NCBI GenBank assembly: GCA_030267565.1 | Contig: BRXU01000008.1 | Coordinates: 2,796,001-2,860,000, forward strand | Reading direction: 5' to 3' | DNA: 64,000 bases | Source: Pleodorina starrii | Taxonomy: Eukaryota; Chlorophyta; Chlorophyceae; Chlamydomonadales; Volvocaceae | Part shown: piece after piece, positions 1-10,961 of the stretch | Layout: every line of letters starts with the position of its first letter | Numbering within the stretch: the stretch's first letter is position 1 | Notes under the pieces: model-generated | What the model saw: only the letters and a program-made list of their open reading frames with translations | Databases searched by the model: none | What the model was told of the DNA's origin: nothing | Made by a program: the position numbers and the translations under genes

Positions 1-3000
1 GGCCCAGACCCGCGCCGGCGCCTCCACCGCCACCTGCGGTGTTCGCCGCGCCAGGCCCGCCGCCTGCCGGTAGGAGGCCGGCCAGCAGACAGGTCAGCCA
101 TTTCCGAGACGCATAATCCATCAACGAATCAGGAATAGCAGGTGCACAGGCGGTGTGCTGCGCCATGAACCGCACGCGAACCACCTTGCGGGCAACACAG
201 CAGCATCAGCAGCTGCAGTAGCGGCCCAGGCACCGGAGCCCCGGCGAAAGGAAAGCTACGGTAGCAACCACCACTTCACCAGCAGCTCCAGGCAAAGCTC
301 GCTCCGAAACCGCTGGCTTCGCCAACGGCGCCGCGCGCGACGCTGCCCAGCCCAAGCGTCGGGTGGTGATATGTGGCACAACGAAGCCAAGCATTCACTA
401 AGCCACGTGGCCCTACAACACGGCCAGATCCCAAGACGGCGTGTAGACGTAGCTGCCCGTTCGGCCCCAAGGGACCCCAGCCCAGCCCACCTGGCGCCCA
501 GGGGTTGGGCAGCGGCGCCGCGTTGGGCGCCGCACCAGTGCCACCTCCAGCGGCACCGCCACTGGCGCTGTTCGCTGCGCCCGCACCGGCACCGCCGCCC
601 GCCATCCCGCCTAGCGCCTGCTGCAGCAGCGCCGACAGCGGGTCCCCGGACGCCGCGCGGGAACCGTCCGATGCGCCCGTCGCGCCGGCCGCGGCCGCCG
701 ACGCCTCCGGCGCCATGGCCGCGTTCATGAGCGGCTCCTGAATCTGCTCGTGAAGGCGGCGCAGCGCGTTGAAGCCCTCCGGCAGGGCCTCAATGTTTGA
801 CAGCGCACGGTCGCTGGTGCGCATGTGCTCCCGCATGAGCGCCTGTTGGGGCGATAGGGATCCGGAAGGGGCGTGCGTTAGGGACCCGGAAGGGGCGTGC
901 GATAGGGATCCGGAAGGGGCGTGCGATAGGGACCCGGAAGGGGCGTGCGTTAGGGACCCGGAAGGGGCGTGCGATAGGGATCCGGAAGGGGCGTGCGATA
1001 GGGATCCGGAAGGGGCGTGCGATAGGGACCCGGAAGGGGCGTGCGATAGCTTGTCAGGGAGGCGACTTCAAACTCATCAGGGCACAGCCGGGCGCCGACA
1101 ACGGCTCCCCTTGTTCGTCCCTTCACCCAGCTGGCTTCGACAGCCTGCATGTCCGCTGTCCCTGCTGGGTCAAACAAACCAGAACCCGCTGGACCTCGCC
1201 TCCCCGACATCTCTCACCGGGTTGGATCCGATCCGCATCATCTCCCGGAGCGTGGCGGGATCGTTGAGGATCTGTGCCACCTGCGTTCGACCCGCGCCAG
1301 AAATCAGGGACCGAAGCTGTCAAGGTGATCGCGTTCGAGCTGGAGCCGCCATGCTCCCACGGGTTGCGCCCACCGGCCCATTATCTCGCGCGAAGCCCAT
1401 CGTCCCACAACACCGAATTTGCAGTCGCCGACCCCAGACCTGACCTAGCAAGGCGCCTCGGCAAGGCGGCCCCATTTGACAGATACCGACCCGGCCACCC
1501 TGCCCCACCATTCCGCGCAGTCTCGCGGCTGCCCAAAGGCAGCCCCGGCCCCTGCATTGTCCCGATACATCCCATCCCATTGCGCCATTGGCCGACCTCC
1601 TTCCACAGTTTAAACCGCCCTTACCTCGGGGTTACGCTCCATAACCTCCCGCACTGCTGGGTTGGCTTGCAGCAGCGAGCGGATTAGCTCCGGGTCATTC
1701 AGCATGGACTGCACCGCGGGGTCGTTCATGGCCGCCGACATGGCCTGCTGCAGGCCGGCCGGCATCCCCGGCTGCATGGCATGAGGCGGGCGGGCCGACA
1801 GGGGCTTGCGTGAGGAAAGCCAACCCGGAGTGCTGCACTGGGAAGCCAGCCGCATGACTTTTGGCAGCGAGCGCGAAGGGTACCCTTTTTAGGTGTTCGG
1901 GCAAAGGAACCCAAGCACGTCCACGGCGTGCGTTGGTGGAAACTGTCGGTCTACGGATGGATGCGCTGGCAAGGAGGACCGATCCCGGTTCCCTGCCGGC
2001 ACTGGTTGCCCACATGCGCGCAGCAACATGTGAGCACCAACTCGATCCGGCAGCAAAATCGCGGCTACCTCAGGCATTGCCTTGCCCTGCCTTCTTGCTG
2101 TAGAGGCAGGACGCTGTCTGCGATTGCAGCACGCCTTATCCCCCGAGGCCTGACGCGGCGACCCTTCCTGCCCGCAGCGACCCAAATGGGAGCTCACCAT
2201 GCCAAAGCCCCCGGCAGCGCCCCCAGCGGTCCCTGTTGCCGCGCCTGCACCACTCGCTGCGACCGCACCCGTGCCAGCGCTCGGCTGCGAGCTGAAGGGG
2301 TGCGAGGAGGGGCATGCGGGCGGGCGCGAGTGGGTCTGGGCATAGGGTGATGAATACGAAAGCGCTGGCCGCCGATCCATGCATGCAGAGAAATCATTTC
2401 AGGAATAACGGAAGGTGCATTGCGTTTGTGAAGGGCATGCTGCACAGGCCTCGCAGAAGGGACACCGGCTAGTACACACCGCCTGTCCGGTGCGCGAACA
2501 GGTAAACGCAACGATGGACATTTACAGAGCTAGGAGTATAAAGAAGCGCTTCCAAAGCCTCGTGATAGAACAAAGACATGGTAGTAGCAAAGCGAAAAGA
2601 GGCGGCAGAAGATTGACAGTCGACAACCGAACGTGCTCATGGTTGGTCGTCTGTAACTTCCTGAGTGCGCTGAGCGAGCGTCAAATAGCCAACTAATGTA
2701 CATGTGAGGCTGCCGTCATCGTCGCGAGCTTACCTGCCGCCAGCGGGCCTGCCGCGAACCAGATGCAGAATGCTGTCGTTTACGATGCCTGCACGCCATT
2801 AGCGCACACAAGCACAGCCATCTCAGAAATGAGGCTTCCCTTCACCGGTACCGAACGCGGGCAGACACGAATGAACACAGGTCACCGCTCGCCGTCCCGT
2901 CAACGGCAAGGGGCGCGACCGCGCCGCGTGAGCTCACCGTAGGTGTCAATTGTGCGCTCATCGTCTTTCAAGATCTGACCCTTAAAGATCAGCCGCTGCT

Positions 3001-3136
3001 CGCTGCTGTTCATGCCACTCGTCCGCGCGATGGCTTCCTTCACATCGGCCACCGTCGCGCTCGACGACACGTCTAGCGTTATGCGTCCACCCCCTCCAGC
3101 AGTTGGTCTAACGTGGATTTGGATGGTGCTCGCCAT
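1..3136 (-). CDS. DSK2: Ubiquilin/DSK2-type ubiquitin receptor (3' end outside window)
   Basis: Exons read from the minus strand: 3136-2938, 2788-2734, 2291-2198, 1771-1625, 1280-1218, 842-491 and 63 to beyond position 1; every phase closes. Residues 1-84 form a ubiquitin-like domain, starting MASTIQIHV and ending [15 protein letters not shown], rebuilt across the first intron. A short Ala/Gly linker follows. Then come STI1-type repeats: [20 protein letters not shown] (exon 4), [13 protein letters not shown] (exon 5) and the family hallmark [19 protein letters not shown] in exon 6. Exon 6 ends in LPNPWAP, also typical of ubiquilins. The expected C-terminal UBA domain lies off the left edge. 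Ubiquilins shuttle ubiquitinated or aggregation-prone proteins to the proteasome in cytosol and nucleus; that role is inferred from the family. The UBL-STI1 linker is shorter than I would expect. The gene is divergent from the next gene at 4277. Confidence 0.95.
853..1044. repeat. 24-bp minisatellite, 8 copies, in ubiquilin intron 5
   Basis: Eight tandem 24-bp units differ only at a few sites (gata/gtta and gatcc/gaccc variants). The array sits in the intron between the exon ending at 1218 and the one starting at 842, finishing only about 10 bp from that exon's acceptor. Because 24 is a multiple of three it stays open as a repetitive reading frame, which I do not regard as coding. Confidence 0.95.
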
Positions 3137-4276
3137 CCGCAGCGGCCCAGGGTATTTGGATAAGGTTCGTCCCTATCCGAAATAAGATGAGCTGCGTTAC
3201 GTCTCTCAAATACGTTTTCAAAAGCTAAACATTATATATGCACAAAAATAGGGACACTGTGTGGCGTTGGAATTACCCGTTGTTTGTCAGGTGCTCGGGG
3301 TGCGAGAGTCAACGCGGCGGGAGTTGTTACGTTGCTTGTATGTAGCGACAGAGTATGTATACAAGATTACAACAGCTGGCTTTGCAAAGCTTTGCAGATA
3401 AGCGGTTGTTGTACGGTGCACTCCACGACAAACCGCCTAGAATTGCGGCAGCATCAACATGGCGATGCCGTGCGTACACCTTGTGTACACTTTGTACTTT
3501 GTCATACGTGAATTTGAAAGGTACCAGCTAGTTATGGCTTGATTCAGGCGTGCTGCCCCAGCGTGCAGGACCGCCTTGTCGCCTAACCTCGCAAGTTTAG
3601 ATCAGCCGCTTGGTTGAAGTCGGCAGCTCTTTCACCCGGCACTTACTTGCTTCGGCGCCTTCGCGGTTTTGAGGGCGTCCGTGACCAGGGTGCCAGCGAC
3701 CGGACGCAGGCTGCAAACCTGTTTGGGTTATAGTCATGGCAGATTTACAGGTCGGTGTCACGGTGATCGCAGGGCATTCGGAGGGAGGGGCCACCAAGCA
3801 GATCGGCGGGAAACGAGCAAGTAGACTGTGCATGCGTTGCGATGCTGTAGTCTTGGATACTTTCTACAATTTTGCTTAAGCTGACTAAGTCTTATGGCTA
3901 GGCTTGGCGAGGAGTTTGGGATGACATCACGAAGTGCTGTGGCCGGGTGCCACCTTCGACCATTCTATAGCCATGCGGTCCAAATCAGAACTGCATATCG
4001 CATGACTGTTGTTCTGCAAATTGTTTGGTCCGTCTGTCGGTGTTGCGGCTGCCGCGCGCGCGTGAAAGGAGCAGATACGTCCTTTAGCGAGGCCAGCTGT
4101 TAAATGGGTTTGATGATCTTTTAGAACTCTGCCGAATATAGTCACGGGGGAGTCTCGAACTCGCCGTTCCACACCCAGTCCCCTGAACTTCCCAAGTCTG
4201 GTGGTAGCCTGGCCAATTCATCGGCAAATACGCCAACGCCCATGCCGATACTTTGTCTTCACGAGGCGCCGGACCC
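3137..4276. promoter_or_regulatory. Divergent 5' region between ubiquilin and the coiled-coil gene
   Basis: About 1.1 kb separates two divergent start codons, so it should contain both promoters and 5' leaders. It is less GC-rich than the surrounding coding DNA, with an A/T-rich stretch near 3225-3250. I see no convincing open frame, tRNA or repeat in it. The core promoter positions are not resolved. Confidence 0.6.
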
Positions 4277-7200
4277 ATGCAATGCCTGATTCCCCAGGGT
4301 GGCGGTGGCGGTGCCTACTCGCACTTCGGTCACGTGCACGCTGCTGCTGCGCAGTATCAGCAGGTGACCCAGCAGCGGCCGCCTTCCGCCCATCACCAGT
4401 CCGGTATGGGCGGGGGCGCCGGTGGTCTACCGGTCGGTATCCGCGGCCGGGACCGGCCCGCGCGTGGCAGCGGCGGCGGCACCGGTCACCAGCGGCGGCC
4501 ATCCCGCGACAGTGACGCGGGCTCATCCGCCTCCGAGCAGACCGCCATGCAACAGCAGCAGCAGCAGCAACAGCTGCATTCACAGCACTCCCCGGCCAGC
4601 GGCGGCCATGCTAACAGTGGAGAGGCTAATGCCATGGGCATGACCGCCGGTGGGGGGGGTGGCACCCCGAAGAGCACCCAGCGGCCACCGCCGCCGCCTG
4701 GTTTCGGAGCCGCCCCACAGGGTGGCGGACTGGCTCGGCAGCCAGCGCCCACCAACAACGGCCCGGTCGCGCCACAGCAGCCGCCGCAGCCGCAGTCGCT
4801 GGGGGCCATGGCGAGGCAGGGGCTGGGGGTTACGAAGCCCGCTGGCACGGCGACCGCCGCCGGTTCATCCGCTGGGCCAATGGCAAACGGCGTGGGCTCC
4901 AATCAGCACTTGGGTGGCAGCGCAGCGACCAGCCAGCAGCAAGGGTCGGCACCGTCTGCGGCCGCCGGCTTGCCTGTGTCCAGCGGCTCTCCCGCCGCCG
5001 GCGCCAGCGGTGCCACCAGCAGCAGCGGCCCCGCAGGAGCTGGTGCGGCCAGCAGCAGCGGCGGCGCCAGCGGTGGCTCGTCGACGCAGCTGAACCCGGC
5101 GGCGCCTCCCTTCCGCAGCCTGCACGGGGGTTCCCTGGAGCAGGTGGAGGGCAGCCTTCTGGCGCAGGCAGACGCGGGTGGTGAGTTTGTGAGGTTGTGA
5201 CCCAACCGGAAGGAGGATGGTTCGGTTACACCAGTCCGTCGATAGTGTGTTACGTACAGGATTCTATACGTAATGTTACGTATAGAATCCTGTAGGAAAC
5301 ATAGTGTTTCGTGCAGTGGCTCGTGCAGCCCTTTGGGCACATTGATATGCTGCGGGTCAGAGCAGCTGATTAGATGACTTGGGTCCTGTGGAGGTCGTTG
5401 TAGGGAAGCCGGTGTAACTGCCGCATGTGGACTCCAGCCCGGTCGGCATATTGCAAAAACATTCATGACGTGTGCCTTTGCGTATTTACGCAAAGGCACA
5501 CGTCATGAATGTGCGCATTGACAACCCAACCCACATGCGCCGTCACATCACTGAGACTCCATTCTTGCCGTCCGCATGGCGCTGATTCCGATCTCTCACC
5601 CTCCACCGCCCCTACCCTGCACTCCTACCCTCCGCCGCCCCTACCCTGCACTCCTACCCTCCGCCGCCCCAACCCTGCACTCCCTCGCTAACGCCGTCTC
5701 CTGCTCCGCTGTGAAGATTTCATTATACTCCTCCCACCACCTATGCGCCCTCCAGGCCTGAAGGACAAGGTGTCCAAGTTCCACACGCTGGTACGACAGC
5801 GGGACGCGCTGGACACGTGCATCCTCAGCGAGCTGTCGGGGCTGGTGGCGGAGGGCGAGAGGCAGGCAGCGGCCAGGGAGGCGCACCGGCAGCAGCAGGC
5901 GGCGCTGGAGGAGGTGAGGGCGGTGAGTGCCCGGGTGTGTGTTGCACACTTACCCCGGGTGTGTGTTACACACTTACACTACTCTACCTGAGGCCCTTTG
6001 CGCTCTTCGCAAGACTCCGTGTGGGGCCCCTCACTGCTTTCCACGTGTCCTCTCTGGTGGTTGCAGCGGCAAAGCAACGCCACTATGGTGGGTTTTTCGA
6101 CCCGAACCGTTAATTACCTGTTGCACCGTCATTCTCAGTTGCGTCATTCGCAACGCAAACGAATGCGAAGGCGAAGGCGTCAGTCGGACCGTAGCGGCGC
6201 CAACCCCAGGCATCTCTTGAGTACTGGTGACCAACATGCTGATCAACACAGCTGCCGTTCTGTTTGACACTTGTGCTGGGGGGCAGCTTGTTCCTTCACT
6301 GTTCCTTCACCGCGCAGCTGCGCTGCCCCGCTGTTCCTGCGTCCATCGCGTCGTGCCGCTGCCCCGCCCCCGACGAGACGGCCTTCTTTCGTTACTTTTA
6401 CCGTTCACGGGCTCCGGCCTATACCCCCGTGGATAACCCCGCCCCTGCCCTTTCACCATCCCTGCCCCTGCCCCGCTGCCCCGCCCCCGCCCTTACACCA
6501 CCCCCGCTGCCCCTGCCCCGACCCCGCTGCCGCGCCCCCCCGCCCCCTTGCACCGCCCCTGCAGCGCGTGGAGGCGCTGACCTCGCAGCTGGCGGACCGG
6601 GACGGGCAGCTGGCGACCGCCCGGCGGCAGGTGGAGGACAAGGACACGGCGCTGAGGGCCCGGGACTCGCAGGTGTGTTGCGTGCGGGAGATCATACACC
6701 TTGGTGTGGTGTCACCCCCGGTACGGATGTCGAGGTGGCTTTCACTAGGTTCTAGCGCAGGGAGGCATTTGGGTTTTCTGTATATATATGTGGTGCAAGA
6801 CCCGTCCCGTATTGCGTGCAATGGACGGCACGCTTTGTGCGGGCCGGTCACAGGCTGGGCCGGGCCGTGTGCGGGGTCGTCGATACCTGTAACTCGAGTA
6901 CGGGGAGCGCGGGCGCAACTTGGTTCAACGCGTGTCTTACATGTGCCGATGTGCTGGGATGCGCTTGGGAGGAAGAACGGCGACCTCGAAAAGAAACAGC
7001 CACGAGCAACCGAGGGCGATCCCCGCTCCCATGTCCCATGCCCTGCCTGATGCAGATCCGGAAACTGGAGTCGGAGCTGGCGGAGGCGCGGCGGCGCAGC
7101 AGCAACCTAGAGCGCGATCTGGCGGCGGCGACGCAGCGCGCGGACACCACCTCGTCCAAGCTGTCGGCGGTGGAGCAGGAGCTAGGAGCGCTGTAAGTGA

Positions 7201-8817
7201 CGGCCGTTTGCTGTGTCCCGAGCCGTGCCATGCTGGAATTCCGCATCCGTTGCGGAACTTCAGCGGCTGCGGCGTGCAATTGCGGGTTTGCGGCATATGG
7301 AGAGACCGCCACGACCCGACTGTCGGGTCTAGTTGGTACAGAGGTCCGGTGAAAGAGGGGTTGTGGGAGTCCACCGAGCGTGTGTGTGAGGATTGGCGGG
7401 AATGGTGATGTTTAGAGATGGCGCAAACCCTGACGCGCGATTGGATGGATGCCTTGCCATGCCTTGCCTTGCTGCCGCGCAGCCGGGAGGCGTACAAGGC
7501 GCAGACCGAGTCACACGCCATGGAGCAGCAGCACCAGCAGCAACAACAACAGCACCAGCAGCACCAGCAGCAACAGCACCAGCACCAGCAGCAGCAGGTG
7601 GGGGACAGCTGGCACCACCACAAGGGGCCGCACCAAATGGGACCCATGGGTCAGCAGCTGCACCAGGTGAGTGCCGGTACTGCGAACTACACGCCATTTG
7701 AGGTGGCACCGACGGCTGGTGCCACTGCGCCCGTCCTTCAAGATGTTACTTCATATCTTCCACCACCTCGTCTCGTGTCACAATGCCTTCTTCTTCGTGC
7801 GCGCCTTGGTTTCTTGGCGCTCGTGCGACGAACGGCAATTAATCTGACCGCGAACGCCATTGAGCGCCCGCCCTCCCTGCTTGGCCGCGTCTCCCGGCTT
7901 CGTGCCTTCCTCAGGACGGCTCCGGCGCTCCCATGGGGCCCCCGGGGCCGCATTTCGGCGCGATGGGCCTGGCGGGGCTCGGCGGCCCGCCGGGGCCCGG
8001 CGCCGCTGCCCCGGGCCTCAAGGGCGCTCCGCCGCCGCCCCCGGGCCCTGGCGGCTTCCAAGTGCCGCCGCCTCTGCACCTGTTCAACCCGCCGCCGGGG
8101 GCCCCGGGCCCCATGGACGCTGCCCAGATGGCCAACTTCATGGAGGCTGCCAATGCCGCCGTCGGAGGCGCGAGCGGCCTCTTCGGCGACCGCTTCCTGC
8201 CGCCGCCGCCGCCAGGGATGCCGCTGCCGCCGGGATTCCACCCGCTGCACCCGCACCCGCCGCATCCGCACCCCATGGCGCCCTTTGGCGCGCCGCCGGT
8301 GCCGACGCCGGAGGAGATCCAGGCCAAGATCCTGGATCTGCTGCCGTCGGATCCGGCAGATGCTGTACAGTGGGACGAGCGGATGGACGCGGCGCTGGAC
8401 GGCTCGCTGGCGCCGCTGCAGTGGGGGCGGGACCTGGCCCATGTGTACGGCAACCCGCGTGGCTTTATGATGATGCACCCGGAGCTCTTCGCGCAGCGCC
8501 AGGTGCGATTGTAATCGCGGGGAGAAGACTGGGGCTCCTTGTTTCCGCTCCTACCGTATGCCTCCTTTTGTGCTTCGTGGCCAGTTATCATCCCTACCAT
8601 CGGTTCCTTACTGACCCTGTCCTCCGCTGCTCCCCGACGGCAGGACGGCGCGGTCTACCGGGCCCCGCGCACCGGGAGCGCCGGCGGCGCCGGGGCTGGC
8701 GCCGGCGGTGCGGCGGGGCGACTCATGGGGATGCCGCCGCCAGGGATGGGCCCGCCGGGCCCGCCGCACGGCCACGCGCCCTTCGGTACGTGGGGCTTGC
8801 TGAGGGCTTTCTCATGA
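4277..8817 (+). CDS. Unknown coiled-coil protein with Gly/Pro-rich tail
   Basis: I do not recognise a named family. Exons: 4277-5180, 5756-5913 (or to 5922, an in-frame alternative donor 9 nt on), 6565-6672, 7056-7192, 7483-7666, 7915-8502 and 8644-8817; phases close to 750 residues. Residues 1-301 are low-complexity Gly/Ala/Ser/Gln. Residues about 302-450 form a long heptad-rich coiled coil (LKDKVSKFHTLVRQRDALD, VEALTSQLADRDGQLATARR, IRKLESELAEARRRSSNLE). A His/Gln-rich block follows (about 450-497), then a Pro/Gly segment and a compact conserved-looking block (EEIQAKILDLLPSDPADAVQ) near residue 620. The ATG at 4277 is the first in frame; an upstream leader exon cannot be excluded. The 3' end is ambiguous: a gtacgt donor at 8786 joined to the acceptor ending at 8847 would instead finish at 8906. 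A scaffold role is only a guess from the coiled coil. Confidence 0.8.
5255..5294. repeat. Palindromic element, copy 1 (19-bp perfect arms)
   Basis: In intron 1 of the coiled-coil gene, 5255-5273 and 5276-5294 are perfect reverse complements separated by 2 nt. A related palindrome with the same core (gttacgtacagg ... cctgtacgtaac) is found at 44441-44485 in an SMC1 intron. This suggests a small MITE-like family. Confidence 0.85.
5459..5512. repeat. Perfect 26-bp inverted repeat (hairpin)
   Basis: Arms 5459-5484 and 5487-5512 are perfect reverse complements around a 2-nt spacer, in intron 1 of the coiled-coil gene. Transcription through the gene would give a very stable stem. Confidence 0.9.
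5683..5755 (+). repeat. Family A intronic repeat, sense, ending at the 3' splice site
   Basis: A diverged family A copy (cgctaacgccgtctcc, then tgctccgctgtg and a T-rich tract) fills the last 70 bp of intron 1. CTAAC lies at 5688-5692, about 63 nt before the acceptor AG at 5754-5755. It appears to supply branch point and pyrimidine tract for the exon starting at 5756. Confidence 0.75.
6371..6440 (+). repeat. Family B intronic repeat, sense
   Basis: This copy reads gacgagacggccttctttcg, then a T-rich tract and cacgggctccggcctatac. Its relatives are at 27799-27870, 40051-40120 and, on the minus strand, 39147-39212. It lies in intron 2 of the coiled-coil gene, upstream of the acceptor at 6564. 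Confidence 0.85.
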
Positions 8818-8842
8818 GGGCATTCTCATGAGGGCTTTCTCA
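8801..8842 (+). repeat. 14-bp triplicated repeat spanning the alternative 3' end
   Basis: Three near-identical 14-bp units (8801-8814, 8815-8828, 8829-8842) overlap the in-frame stop used by the unspliced last exon. They run into an atgcag acceptor at 8847. Confidence 0.85.
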
Positions 8843-10941
8843 TGCAGCTGCGCAACCGCTAGTGGATAGAAAGTGTGCATTTCATGTCCGGAGCGTCCTG
8901 TGTTGACACACCGGACAGCGGAAAGGGGTTTTTGTTGTGTGTACGCTTAAGAAAGCATCGCTTAAGGAATTGGAACCCGACGGGTTGTGCTCTGCTGTCC
9001 TTTGCGCAAGCCAGCTTCGCGACCTGCCTGTCTGCCTGTGCGTCATTGTCGCATGGTTCGCACCGGCAGTGTAGCTTTTTCTGCACGCCAGACTGTGCTC
9101 GTGCTGCCTGCCCTGATGTGGCCTTGCTCCTGTGTGCCGTTGCCCCTTGGCCCTCAGTGATGCCTGGGCTGGCGGCCGCGGGCCTAATGTTCGGCAACAC
9201 ACACTACTGAGAGGCTGGCTGGAGAGATTGTCCCCGTGTGGGCCTGAGAGGAGAGGCTGCCGGCAGGTTCGAGCAAGGAGAGAGAGATATAGAGAGAGCC
9301 CCAAAGCGTGCGGCCATTCGGAGCCGCTGTGGGGGTGGGGGCGAGCGTAAAGCGGGAAGTGGATCCTGCGGAGGCTGCGCGAGTCGCCGCCCTGGTGCCT
9401 GGAGGTCGCCCTGCCTAACCTCGGCTTCACAGAGGCATCCCGTCGCGCGGGGGCACTGAGACAAACAGCGAGCGGTCGCGCCCAGCGCCATCCGGGAACT
9501 GCTTTTTCCCAGTACCCGAACCCAGTACCCTGGAGTCTGGGAGGACCTCGCGCCTTAGGTTTGATGAGGAGTTTCGGCGTTTGGATGGATGTGACTAGAG
9601 AATTGAGCTGGTCGCAATAATTCGCGCGGGGGCCCAACTGCGCATCTCAATACGGTCGGCCGGTCGGTTGGCGCAGGTTTGAATGGGCAGGGCCTAGTAC
9701 CCTGGCAGGAGGTATTTGATAGCTCTGGCTTATGCATAGGAACGCGGCGTGGCATAGCGAAGAAGCGTCGGCATTGCTGCCTCCGCCGGCCACGGAAGGG
9801 CCCCGCTCCGCAAGGGGCCGAAGCTCACGCCGTCGGCAATGGCTCTCGTACGGGCCCCCATCCCAACGCCGTGACACGCTCGGCCGGTCCGCGCCGGACT
9901 GGACCTCCCACTTCAGTGGCTGTGCGGAAGTTCCCTGGCAGCCTAGTTGTGCTGCGTTTCGGAACGAACGCGCATTCGGATCGACGCTTAAGGGTTTCGG
10001 GGGTCACCGGCGCGTGAAAGACGCGCTGCGCGAAACAAGTACCCTCGCTTAATCCGGAGTGCGAGAGCCGCGGCAGGCAGAGCCTTGGACGGCCGCTGTG
10101 GCGCGGGCGTCAAGGACACCGCAGGCGTGGGCGTTTGGCGTGGGCATTGCTACCGCTTTCTAGTTTGACGCCGGAGCAGCCGTCTTGCCTGGTGCATGGC
10201 AAAGAAGACGCTTGGGGACGGCTAGCCGGGAGTGTCTTGTCCTGCTTTTACTTGGGGTGTCTCGTGTGTTGGTCGACGCCGCTTGGTTTGGTTCTTAGCA
10301 GCTATGGATATACGTATCGTGGCAGGTTTTGCACAATGTCGACGGCAGTCTGTGCTGCAGCAGGTTGTGGCTATGTGTAGGGGATTCTCGAAGAGGGGGT
10401 CAAGAAGGCCACACGCCGATGTGCGTGAGGGCTATATGCCGGCGGGTCGTGGTCGCCCGGGCGGGGCACGAGCCGTCCGCCTGCACGCATGGCTTTACAT
10501 GAACTGTTATCAAAGCACTGTCCACAAGGGGTTTGAATTCCGCGCGAGGGTGAAACGGGCGCCCCCTCCTAGAATGGTTGGGCTTGTATCAGACTGATTC
10601 GCGGACTTGGATTACCGATGCTCAACACAACCCAACCCAACCCAGTACGGCAATGATGACAAGCCCACGCAAGTCTGTCCTGCATAAATAACGATCCTCC
10701 AAAGCGCCTGCCCGCGATGAAAAAATGCGTCCTCCTCCCCCACGACGGTCTGAAGTAGGGCTCTGGGGTCCTAAGCCGCTCCGCGAGCCACCCCCGAGGA
10801 GCCGGCTCACTTGCGCCATAGCAGCAGCGCCGCTGCCAGCAACTACCGGTGTCCCCTCCCATTGCCGCCGCACACGTGCGGGCGCTGCCGTACGAACACC
10901 TATCGCTGCCGTACGAACACCTATCGCTGCCGTACGGACAC
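8818..10941. other. Convergent 3' flank between coiled-coil gene and methyltransferase gene
   Basis: About 2.1 kb lies between two converging genes. It should hold the 3' UTR of the upstream gene (with its possible final exon, 8848-8906) and that of the minus-strand methyltransferase gene. The open frames here look like chance frames of GC-rich DNA: low similarity to anything I know, no splice structure. I see no RNA gene. Confidence 0.6.
10495..10499 (-). terminator. TGTAA poly(A) signal candidate of the methyltransferase gene
   Basis: TGTAA, the usual poly(A) signal of chlamydomonadalean algae, occurs on the minus strand about 440 nt after the stop codon at 10942-10944. A five-base motif can occur by chance. 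Confidence 0.5.
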
Positions 10942-10961
10942 CTATCGCTGCTGTTGCTGAT
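10899..10961. repeat. 21-bp triplicated repeat overlapping the methyltransferase stop codon
   Basis: Three copies of a 21-bp unit (core cgtacgaacacctatcgctg) cover the end of the last exon and the start of the 3' UTR. On the minus strand each copy contains gcgatag, and the TAG of the first copy is the stop codon. The repeat may have arisen by duplication at the gene's end. Confidence 0.85.

Noticed and set aside
853..1044. CRISPR-like regular repeat
   Set aside because: Units are contiguous with no unique spacers, and the sequence is an intron of a eukaryotic gene.
4253..4276. Earlier start of the coiled-coil protein at 4253
   Set aside because: That codon is TTG; the ATG at 4277 is the first supported start, although an upstream exon is possible.
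8882..9637. 251-residue minus-strand frame
   Set aside because: No domain, no splice partners and a composition expected from random GC-rich DNA; it lies in a convergent 3' flank.
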